Assembly (NCBI GenBank): GCA_018725275.1
Contig: QLUC01000049.1
Coordinates: forward strand, 1-12,490
Length of the DNA stretch: 12,490 nucleotides
Source: Bacillota bacterium
GTDB taxonomy: Bacteria; Bacillota; UBA994
Direction: 5' to 3'
The position numbers were made by a program, and so were the translations under genes. Below the pieces are notes generated by a model that saw only the letters and a list, made by a program, of their open reading frames with translations, made no database searches and had not been told where the DNA came from. The first letter of the stretch is position 1; each line of letters begins with the position of its first letter. This document shows, piece by piece, positions 6,495 through 12,490 of the stretch.

Positions 6495-8434
6495 TTTACC
6501 TTGGACCCAAGGGCTAAACCTTGGCGCGCCGGCTCAATTAGGGACAGAAGCTCCCCGCTCGAGGCCGCTAAAACCATGCCTTGCGATTCTATGCCCCGAA
6601 TTTTGGCCGACTCTAAGTTGGCGACGATGACCACCTGTCGCCCCACTAGTTCCTCCGGGCGGTAGTGCTCGGCGATGCCAGCCACCACCGTCCGCACCTC
6701 TGACCCCAAGGAGACCGTCAGTTTAAGCAGTTTATCAGCCTTCGCCACTTTTTCGGCGGCGATAATTTCTACCAGACGCAAATCTAATTGCGCAAAATGG
6801 TTGTAGGCCACGACCGGGGCGATGGGAGGCTCTAGAGTGAGAGGAGACCTAATGACTTCCGGTTCGGCCATTTGTTCGTTAGGGGTTAAGGACAAATCAA
6901 CCCGCGGGAAGATGGCCGGGCCCTTTTTGACCATGAGACCGCTCGGCAAAACCCCAGGCTGCTGTGCTAACTCCCAAGTCAGCAAGGCCTCGTGCTCTGG
7001 GCCTAGGCCAAGCTGCGCCCACATGCGTCCCGGGGTACGAGGCATAAAGGGCAAGAGGAGCACCCCGACTATGCGCAGGGTATCTGCCAAATTGTAGAGG
7101 ACGGTAGCCAGGCGGTCTTTCTTTCCTTCCTTGGCCAGTATCCAAGGGCTATTGTCATCAATGTATTTATTGGCCCGCGACACCACCGCCATGATGGCAC
7201 CTAGGGCTCCCCCGGACTGTAGATTTTCCATTTCTTTTTCTACGAGGCCACGGGCACCGCAAGCTAGAGCCTTTAGTTCACCGTCCTGCTCCTCACGTGC
7301 TACATCCACCGGCGCGGGGAGAACACCGGCAAAGTATCTTTCGACCATGGCCACGGTGCGGCTCAACAAGTTGCCCAAATCGTTAGCTAGGTCAATATTG
7401 AGGCGATTGACGAACAAATCATGGGTAAAATTGCCGTCACTGCCAAAGGGGATGTCCTTGAGCAGGTAGTACCGTAGCGCATCCGAACCGTACTTAGCAA
7501 CTAGCTCCCGCGGGGAGACCACATTGCCCTTGGATTTAGACATTTTGTCATTGGCAAAGAGTAGCCAACCATGCCCATAGACTTTCTTCGGCAAAGGCAG
7601 GTCTAGCGCCATAAGGATAATCGGCCAAATGATGGCGTGAAACCGCACAATTTCCTTGCCCATGAGGTGCAGATCTGCCGGCCAAAACTTGGCGAACTGC
7701 TCCTCATCCCAACCATAGCCAATCGCCGTAATGTAGTTGCTCAAAGCGTCTAGCCACACGTAGATGATATGCTTGTCGTCAAAGGGCACCGGTATACCCC
7801 ATTTATGAGTGGTGCGCGAAACACAAAGATCGGTTAATCCGGGCTTTAGGAAATTGTTAATCATCTCATTGCGCCGGGACAAAGGCAAGATAAAGCTAGG
7901 GTTCTCCTCTAAGTGTTTGAGCAAGCGATCTTGGTACTTTGATAAGCGGAAGAAGTAACTCTCTTCCGTAACCCAGTCTACTGTCCTACCGCAATCCGGA
8001 CACAGGCCCGCGGCCAGTTGGCGCTCCGTCCAAAAGGCTTCGCAACTGACGCAGTAATGCCCCTGGTACTCGCTCTTATAGATATCGCCTTGGTCGTACA
8101 ATCTTTGGAATATACTCTGCACTGCCGCCATATGGTGGGCGTCAGTGGTACGAATGAACACATCGTAGCTGATGTCTAGAGTTTCCCAAATCTCTTTGAT
8201 GTCCCCGACAATGCTATCGACAAAGGCGCGCGGCTCCTGACCTTCTTTTTGCGCCTTTTGTTCTACCTTCTGCCCATGCTCGTCTGTGCCCGTAAGAAAG
8301 CAAACCTCAAAACCCTGCAATCGCTTAAAGCGTGCCAGAGCGTCCGCGATAACGGTGGTATAAGCATGTCCGACATGGATGTTGGCATTGGTGTAGTATA
8401 GCGGCGTGGTGAGGTAAAATTTGTTATCCGTCAT
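6491..8434 (-). CDS. metG: Methionyl-tRNA synthetase
   Basis: The 647-residue enzyme charges tRNA-Met, including the initiator. Class I signatures are HVGH at 20-23 (HIGH motif) and KMSKS at 297-301. One zinc knuckle is formed by C128-x2-C131 and C145-x2-C148. The anticodon-binding helical domain follows the KMSKS loop. Residues about 547-647 form the extra C-terminal tRNA-binding (Trbp111/EMAP-like) OB domain, beginning FAQLDLRLVEI, fused here as in Bacillus. Start ATG has GGGGAG (8441-8446 on the other strand) at good spacing. It heads the metG-tatD-rsmA unit. I found no T-box in the upstream strand. A weak candidate promoter is TTTTCT-N17-TAAAAT on the minus strand (8495-8523). Confidence 0.97.
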   Translation of the reverse strand: MTDNKFYLTTPLYYTNANIHVGHAYTTVIADALARFKRLQGFEVCFLTGTDEHGQKVEQKAQKEGQEPRAFVDSIVGDIKEIWETLDISYDVFIRTTDAHHMAAVQSIFQRLYDQGDIYKSEYQGHYCVSCEAFWTERQLAAGLCPDCGRTVDWVTEESYFFRLSKYQDRLLKHLEENPSFILPLSRRNEMINNFLKPGLTDLCVSRTTHKWGIPVPFDDKHIIYVWLDALSNYITAIGYGWDEEQFAKFWPADLHLMGKEIVRFHAIIWPIILMALDLPLPKKVYGHGWLLFANDKMSKSKGNVVSPRELVAKYGSDALRYYLLKDIPFGSDGNFTHDLFVNRLNIDLANDLGNLLSRTVAMVERYFAGVLPAPVDVAREEQDGELKALACGARGLVEKEMENLQSGGALGAIMAVVSRANKYIDDNSPWILAKEGKKDRLATVLYNLADTLRIVGVLLLPFMPRTPGRMWAQLGLGPEHEALLTWELAQQPGVLPSGLMVKKGPAIFPRVDLSLTPNEQMAEPEVIRSPLTLEPPIAPVVAYNHFAQLDLRLVEIIAAEKVAKADKLLKLTVSLGSEVRTVVAGIAEHYRPEELVGRQVVIVANLESAKIRGIESQGMVLAASSGELLSLIEPARQGLALGSKVK

Positions 8435-8527
8435 TGTTTACTCCCCTAACTTTGCCCGCGCCTATGTTCGCGGCGAGTTGTTGCTTATGCCATCATTTTA
8501 ACCTAGTATGCCCGGCAAGAAAATGCC

Positions 8528-8587
8528 TGATTACTCTGCAGTTCTGCAAAAAATATTTCCACCTATAAGAAAATCTTTTAGTAATCA
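8528..8587. repeat. Inverted repeat upstream of the abrB promoter
   Basis: TGATTACT (8528-8535) and AGTAATCA (8580-8587) are perfect inverted copies 44 bp apart. The right arm ends 4 bp before the abrB -35. The enclosed DNA is strongly A/T-rich. AbrB represses its own gene in B. subtilis by binding A/T-rich promoter DNA, so this could be an autoregulatory or phosphorylated-Spo0A control region. An 8-bp pair at this distance can also arise by chance. Confidence 0.3.
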
Positions 8588-8591
8588 TATA

Positions 8592-8620
8592 TTGACATCT
8601 ATTGGTAGCATTGGTACACT
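8592..8620 (+). promoter_or_regulatory. Sigma-A promoter of abrB
   Basis: A perfect TTGACA (8592-8597) and TACACT (8615-8620) are separated by 17 bases. The upstream DNA is A/T-rich. Transcription would begin near 8627, leaving a leader of about 45 nt that ends in the GAGGAGG ribosome binding site (8655-8661), 10 bases before the abrB ATG. The strength of the -35 and the spacing suggest a highly active promoter unless repressed. Confidence 0.8.
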
Positions 8621-8671
8621 ATTTTCTGGGTGTAGAATTATGTCGAATTTTGTAGAGGAGGAATTTCCCAC

Positions 8672-8917
8672 ATGAAATCCACAGGAATTGTCCGCAAAGT
8701 AGACGAGCTCGGCCGAGTAGTGATTCCCATTGAACTGCGCCGCACTCTAGGGATCGCCGAAAAAGATTCCCTCGAAATCTATGTCGACAGCGAAAAAATC
8801 ATCCTAAAAAAGTACGAGCCCGCCTGCATTTTCTGCCACAGCGCCGAGGATATGGTCAACTACAAGGGCAAGAACATTTGCCAAGAATGTCTCGGCATCA
8901 TGAACGCCCAAAAGTAA
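8672..8917 (+). CDS. abrB: AbrB family transition-state regulator with Cys4 C-terminus
   Basis: The 81-residue protein opens MKSTGIVRKVDELGRVVIPI, matching the swapped-hairpin DNA-binding domain (about 1-48) of B. subtilis AbrB almost residue for residue. AbrB is a dimeric/tetrameric regulator that holds post-exponential genes off during growth. The C-terminal half is unlike Bacillus AbrB: it is shorter and has C52-x2-C55 and C70-x2-C73, which would suit a small zinc site. I recall the same Cys pattern in clostridial AbrB proteins. The gene sits between rsmI and metG, as in B. subtilis, but on the opposite strand from both. It has its own promoter and terminator, so it is a monocistronic unit. 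Confidence 0.96.
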   Translation: MKSTGIVRKVDELGRVVIPIELRRTLGIAEKDSLEIYVDSEKIILKKYEPACIFCHSAEDMVNYKGKNICQECLGIMNAQK

Positions 8918-8923
8918 CCTTGC

Positions 8924-8947
8924 CGGCGCCTAGCGCCGATTTTTTTT
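8924..8947 (+). terminator. Intrinsic terminator of abrB
   Basis: A perfect 6-bp GC stem, CGGCGC (8924-8929) and GCGCCG (8933-8938), has a CTA loop and is followed at once by eight T residues (8940-8947). It lies 7 bp after the abrB stop. Read on the minus strand, the hairpin is preceded by A residues and followed by only a broken T stretch, so it should work poorly for the rsmI transcript. Confidence 0.92.
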
Positions 8948-8949
8948 AC

Positions 8950-9795
8950 TCATTTTTTGTCCTTGCTAAGGCGCAGCGCGAGGGCGTAAAGCTCTGGTCG
9001 TGGCATTTTGCTCATTTTCGCGGCGTGGCGACTAGCTTGCGCCGGAGAAAATCCCTGCGCTAAAAACATTGCCACCAAAGCCTCGCCGTCTTGCTCCGCG
9101 CTCGCCAAGGTGGTGGCATCTTTGTCAGCGCCCGCCACGACCAATACACATTCGCCTCGCACGGCCGAAGTTTCCACCTCTTGTAACAGCTCATGGAGGG
9201 TGCCGCGCTTAACCTCCTCGTACACCTTCGTCAGCTCGCGCGCCAAAGCACATTTCCTGTCCCCCAGAATGCGCACCATGTCGGCTACGGTCTCCCGCAA
9301 TCTGTGGGGAGCTTCGTAGAAGACCATGGTGCGCTCCTCGGTTAACAGGGTGGCCAAGGCCTCGCGCCGCTCCTTTTCTGCACGGGGTAAGAAACCCTCA
9401 AAAGCAAATCTCCCCGTGGGCAAGCCAGACAAGACCAAGGCCGCTACCCCCGCCATGGGACCCGGAACTACAACCACTTTTATTGCTCGCAGAATGCAGG
9501 TGGCGATTATTTGCTCACCCGGGTCTGATATCCCCGGCGTGCCCGCATCACTGATGAGGGCGATGTTTTTCCCAGCCAAAAGTTCCGCCAGCAGGTAGTC
9601 ACTCTGCGCCCTACTGCTGTGCTGATGGTAGCTGACGACCTTTGTAGGTATGGAAAAGTGCCGCAAAAGTTGCAGGCTGTGCCGCGTGTCCTCGGCAGCA
9701 ATTAGGTCGACGGTCTTGAGTGTTTGCAGGAGGCGAAAGGAGACGTCGTCAAGGTTACCTATAGGTGTGGCGCAGACATATAAGGTACCAGTCAT
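8950..9795 (-). CDS. rsmI: 16S rRNA (cytidine-1402-2'-O)-methyltransferase RsmI
   Basis: RsmI places the 2'-O-methyl group on C1402 in the ribosomal decoding centre. The 281-residue length fits. Motifs: ATPIGNLDD at 9-17, EDTRHS at 35-40, SDAGTPGISDPG at 82-93, the VPGP turn at 110-113, and the C-terminal helical tail with ASRHAAKMSKMPRPELY. The residue after VPGP is Met, where many family members have Ser. Start ATG overlaps the trmN6 stop by ATGA (9792-9795), so the two are probably coupled. Its stop lies 2 bp from the T-tract of the abrB terminator, arriving from the opposite side. Confidence 0.96.
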   Translation of the reverse strand: MTGTLYVCATPIGNLDDVSFRLLQTLKTVDLIAAEDTRHSLQLLRHFSIPTKVVSYHQHSSRAQSDYLLAELLAGKNIALISDAGTPGISDPGEQIIATCILRAIKVVVVPGPMAGVAALVLSGLPTGRFAFEGFLPRAEKERREALATLLTEERTMVFYEAPHRLRETVADMVRILGDRKCALARELTKVYEEVKRGTLHELLQEVETSAVRGECVLVVAGADKDATTLASAEQDGEALVAMFLAQGFSPAQASRHAAKMSKMPRPELYALALRLSKDKK

Positions 9796-10553
9796 CGCAA
9801 TTCACCCCCAGCATAAAGCTCTTGCAACTCTAAGGAAAGAGCGCCGTTTTCCTGATGAACATAGAGGGGAGGGGCAACTTTCAAATCGGCCTTGGCGTCT
9901 TTGACGGACTCGATGAGCACGAGCCTAGCCTCCGTGTTCACCTTGTGATGCACAAAGCGCAAGCGCTTTGGCTCTAAACGATGCTCCCGCAAGACCACCA
10001 AAATATCTGTCAGCCTAAAGGCGCGATGGACCATGGCCAGACGCCCTCCCGTCGCCAGCAAGTACGCGGCGGCACTTACTACCTCGCTAAGGGTCACATC
10101 AACCTCATGCCGAGCCATCCTGTGGGCATCACAGCTACTGGCAACCCCTTGCCCGAGCGGCAAGTAGGGTGGATTGACCGTGACGAGAGAAAAGCGACGC
10201 CCCCTCAGCACCGCCTTGACCTTCCTGACATCGCCGGCGATTATTTCGATTGAGCCTGTAAGATTGTTTAGAAGTACGCTTCTCTCTGCCCGCTCAGCCG
10301 CTTCGGCGTTTAGCTCTAGGCCCACTTGCTTGAGCCCCTTGGCTCGCGTGGAAAGGAGGAGCGGAATTACCGCGCTACCGGTGCACAAATCCATCACGGT
10401 ATCGTAATTAGCTACCGATGCGTAATGGGCCAAGAGTACCGCATCGAGAGAAAAGGAAAAAGCGCGCGGGCTTTGAATAATTCTTAAGCCACCACGCTCT
10501 AGACTGTCCACCCTTTCGTCCGGACGAACTAACTCGCTCTGCACCATCTTCAC
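9792..10553 (-). CDS. TrmN6-like tRNA adenine-N6 methyltransferase (YabB)
   Basis: The 253-residue protein is a class I SAM methyltransferase of the YabB/TrmN6 group, whose E. coli member makes m6A37 in tRNA1-Val. SAM motif I reads DLCTGSAVIPLLL (55-67), where relatives usually show DLGTGNG. The catalytic motif NPPY is at 127-130, followed by the typical ARHE segment. The first possible start is a GTG overlapping the stop of the upstream NHL gene (GTGA, 10550-10553). An ATG two codons later (10547) is an equally reasonable start, with AGGTGA close before it. The exact tRNA target is inferred from the family. Confidence 0.9.
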   Translation of the reverse strand: MKMVQSELVRPDERVDSLERGGLRIIQSPRAFSFSLDAVLLAHYASVANYDTVMDLCTGSAVIPLLLSTRAKGLKQVGLELNAEAAERAERSVLLNNLTGSIEIIAGDVRKVKAVLRGRRFSLVTVNPPYLPLGQGVASSCDAHRMARHEVDVTLSEVVSAAAYLLATGGRLAMVHRAFRLTDILVVLREHRLEPKRLRFVHHKVNTEARLVLIESVKDAKADLKVAPPLYVHQENGALSLELQELYAGGELR

Positions 10554-12418
10554 CTAAACTGCACAAATTTAATGCGATGATTGTTCGTGTCCGCTAGCAG
10601 AAAAACTTCCTGCCCGGCCAGGGGAATTAAAGCCTGGGGCCGATTCACATCCCCCACGCTACTCCCAAAATTACCCTGCGCGAGAAGCGGTGTTCCCTGG
10701 GGCGAAAATTTCTGCACCCGATTATTGACGGTGTCTACCACATAGAAGGCCCCCTCGCCATCGACTAGTAAATCCATGGCTCCACCGAGAAAACCCATGT
10801 CTTCCACTACGCCCAATTGCCCCAACCGCGAGCCACCCTGCCCGTAGACGGCCAGTTGCACTCCCTTGCTATCGAGGCGAACAACTTGCCCAACGAAGGA
10901 ATTAAGCACGAGGATGGTGTTGTCCGGCGCAAAAGCGACGCTGGTCGGCCATATTTCTCGCGCTAGGGCTATTTCTTGCAGGAATTTACCCCCCGCGGTA
11001 AAGAGAAGTAGCCGCTGCCGAAAAGTGTCACTGACCCACAGCCGCCCTTCGCCGTCCACTGCCATGCCCTGTGGTCCTTGGTCGAGGCCAAAGAGATTGA
11101 CCACGCCAAACCCGCCCCACTCGCCGCTATCCACCCCGACGACCTCGTCCAGCTCACCTTTGGTGTTAAAGATTAACACTTGGCTCGTGGTCAGGACATA
11201 GAGCAAATCACTACCGGCCGCCAAGCGGATGGCCCCATCAAGACCAAGACTGACAAATTGTCCGCCCACCCCGGTGGTGAGGTCGTGGCGATAAATTTGC
11301 CGCGCGCCTTCTTTACCTGCGGGTGAACTTAAGATATAGAGTGCATTGCCGATGACCGCGAGGCCGCGGGGGAAGATAAATTCGGCCTTGGCGGCAAGAA
11401 CCTCCTGCCTGGCGCTTAAGCGCCCACTAGACAGGCCAAACCGCTCCACCCTGCCGGTGAGAAAGTTGCTCACATAAAGCCTTCCCTCGGGGCCGACCAC
11501 TATATCGGCCACATCCACTCCGCGCTGATTCTCCAGAGGTTGGTGAAACCTCTGCTCCCACAACTTCGTCCCTTCCGACGAGAGGGCTACGAGCACCTGC
11601 CGCGCGGCATCAACCACGAGCAAATTGTCATCTGGGCCAACCGCCATGCTGGTTGGGTAAGGTCGGATACCCTCTACCTCCGGCAAGGGAAAGACGGCGT
11701 CAAATTCTCCCCTCTCCCCAAGGCGGAGCAAGCGGCCATGCACAGAGTCTGCCACCCAAGTAGCACCCTGCCAAGACACCAGCCCTGACGGACCCATCGG
11801 AAATTCCGATGCCGCTACGCCGAGAAAGAGCCCATCTTCTCGGCCGGTGTACCTGCCTAACACACGGCCTCGCCGGTCTAAACGCACTAATCTGTCCAAA
11901 GAGAGAATGTAGTACTCAGCCCCGGTGGCCAAAATGCTATTCGCCCAGGGGAGGGTAAATCTGGCCTCGTAATGGGCAAGGTCAATCCGCTTGATCAGCT
12001 GGCCCTCTTGGTCATAGACCAGGATTGCGGGGGCTCCATCAAGCACCACTACATTGCCCGCGGGATCAAGAGTGATGTCCTTCACGCTCGAGAGGCCGCC
12101 ACGGCCCATAGCACCAAAGCCGTGCTTGAACTCACCCGTTAGAGAAAACACCTTGATGATGGACTCCGTGGCCAGGCGGTCAACGACAAAGAGCCTGTCT
12201 CCGGCGATGGCCACTGGGCCGGGCCAGCCCAGCTGATTGTCCGCCAAACCATCTACTACGCTCGCCACCTGTAGCGGTAATTCGAGGGTGCGCCGAAAAC
12301 GGTTTACTGCCGGGCCTTGCTCCCTGACAGCCGGAAAAGTGCTGGCATAACCAACCACTGCCACTAACACCGCCACCATGGCTAACAAGAATGTCCGTGT
12401 CTTTTTATCCATCCCCAT
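10550..12418 (-). CDS. Exported or membrane-anchored NHL beta-propeller protein
   Basis: The 622-residue protein begins with a basic segment and one hydrophobic helix (about residues 9-25), then YAST, so it is either secreted or held by an N-terminal anchor. The rest is about 11-12 NHL-type blades, enough for two six-bladed propellers. Clear blade ends are IIKVFSLTGE (87-96), DSVHGRLLRLGERG (224-237), GRVERFGLSSG (322-332), DTFRQRLLLFTAGG (464-477), DTVNNRVQKFSPQG (562-575) and DTNNHRIKF (610-618). There is no catalytic domain. Propellers like this bind proteins, glycans or RNA; the ligand cannot be predicted. Start ATG has GGAGGA nine bases upstream. It heads the unit with trmN6 and rsmI, sharing a GTGA overlap with trmN6. 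In B. subtilis no such gene stands before yabB. Confidence 0.85.
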   Translation of the reverse strand: MGMDKKTRTFLLAMVAVLVAVVGYASTFPAVREQGPAVNRFRRTLELPLQVASVVDGLADNQLGWPGPVAIAGDRLFVVDRLATESIIKVFSLTGEFKHGFGAMGRGGLSSVKDITLDPAGNVVVLDGAPAILVYDQEGQLIKRIDLAHYEARFTLPWANSILATGAEYYILSLDRLVRLDRRGRVLGRYTGREDGLFLGVAASEFPMGPSGLVSWQGATWVADSVHGRLLRLGERGEFDAVFPLPEVEGIRPYPTSMAVGPDDNLLVVDAARQVLVALSSEGTKLWEQRFHQPLENQRGVDVADIVVGPEGRLYVSNFLTGRVERFGLSSGRLSARQEVLAAKAEFIFPRGLAVIGNALYILSSPAGKEGARQIYRHDLTTGVGGQFVSLGLDGAIRLAAGSDLLYVLTTSQVLIFNTKGELDEVVGVDSGEWGGFGVVNLFGLDQGPQGMAVDGEGRLWVSDTFRQRLLLFTAGGKFLQEIALAREIWPTSVAFAPDNTILVLNSFVGQVVRLDSKGVQLAVYGQGGSRLGQLGVVEDMGFLGGAMDLLVDGEGAFYVVDTVNNRVQKFSPQGTPLLAQGNFGSSVGDVNRPQALIPLAGQEVFLLADTNNHRIKFVQFR

Positions 12419-12490
12419 TACACCGTTCCTCCATACCTACACAAAGCTAACTACAGGTAGCTTGCTGCTGGATTCCTGCTTCACCGAGGC
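12419..12490. other. Upstream flank of the NHL gene
   Basis: This holds the GGAGGA ribosome binding site of the NHL gene and a 6-bp inverted repeat, AAGCTA and TAGCTT, around an 8-nt loop (about 12446-12465). No T-tract follows it. Minus-strand frames open at the window edge end in stops here, so the tail of an upstream gene may be included, but I cannot identify it. Confidence 0.35.

Noticed and set aside
8435..8591. T-box or SAM riboswitch in front of metG
   Set aside because: The minus-strand leader lacks the T-box core (GGGTGG near ACCGCG) and a SAM-type core, and the likely leader is short.
11795..11811. 17-bp perfect palindrome with one central base inside the NHL gene
   Set aside because: It lies in coding sequence, and an 8-bp-arm palindrome is expected by chance about once in a few windows of this size; no second copy seen.

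Overview
The window reads as a chromosomal core region of a moderately GC-rich member of the Bacillota, more likely Clostridia than Bacilli. The main reason is gene order. On the minus strand lie trmN6 (yabB-like), rsmI (yabC), metG, tatD (yabD) and rsmA/ksgA, with abrB between rsmI and metG. This is the Bacillus subtilis yabB-yabC-abrB-metS-yabD-ksgA neighbourhood. The AbrB protein has an N-terminal DNA-binding half nearly identical in style to Bacillus AbrB, but a short C-terminal half with two CxxC pairs, as I recall from clostridial relatives. Strong AGGAGG-type ribosome binding sites and GTG/TTG starts also fit.

Layout: (1) 1-464 is non-coding. It holds two related structured repeats (139-247 and 281-363) and a very good ECF sigma-W-type promoter (TGAAAC-N16-CGTA, 368-393). 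(2) 465-3151, plus strand: nfeD, floA and a small uncharacterised ORF form a tight operon. (3) 3148-8434, minus strand: metG, tatD, rsmA, a YkuK/DUF458 gene and an N-acetylmuramoyl-L-alanine amidase. metG-tatD and tatD-rsmA overlap by ATGA; rsmA and ykuK are 11 bp apart. The amidase follows after 70 bp, and its stop overlaps the stop of the floA-operon ORF tail to tail. (4) 8435-8947: a divergent intergenic region with a consensus sigma-A promoter, then abrB on the plus strand with a clear intrinsic terminator. (5) 8950-12418, minus strand: an NHL beta-propeller protein, trmN6 and rsmI, with 4-bp overlaps between neighbours. (6) 12419-12490 is the upstream flank.

Functionally, one side is a membrane and envelope-stress unit: FloA flotillin-like scaffold plus NfeD, probably induced by an envelope-stress sigma factor. 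The other side is a translation and RNA-modification cluster: 16S rRNA methylation by RsmA and RsmI, tRNA methylation by TrmN6, methionyl-tRNA synthesis by MetG, and TatD-family nuclease activity. AbrB is a transition-state regulator embedded in it.

I see no phage, CRISPR, transposase or defence system. Nearly all genes are recognisable families. The parts most worth a second look are the paired repeats and sigma-W promoter at the left, the third gene of the floA operon, the signal-less amidase, and the orientation of abrB.
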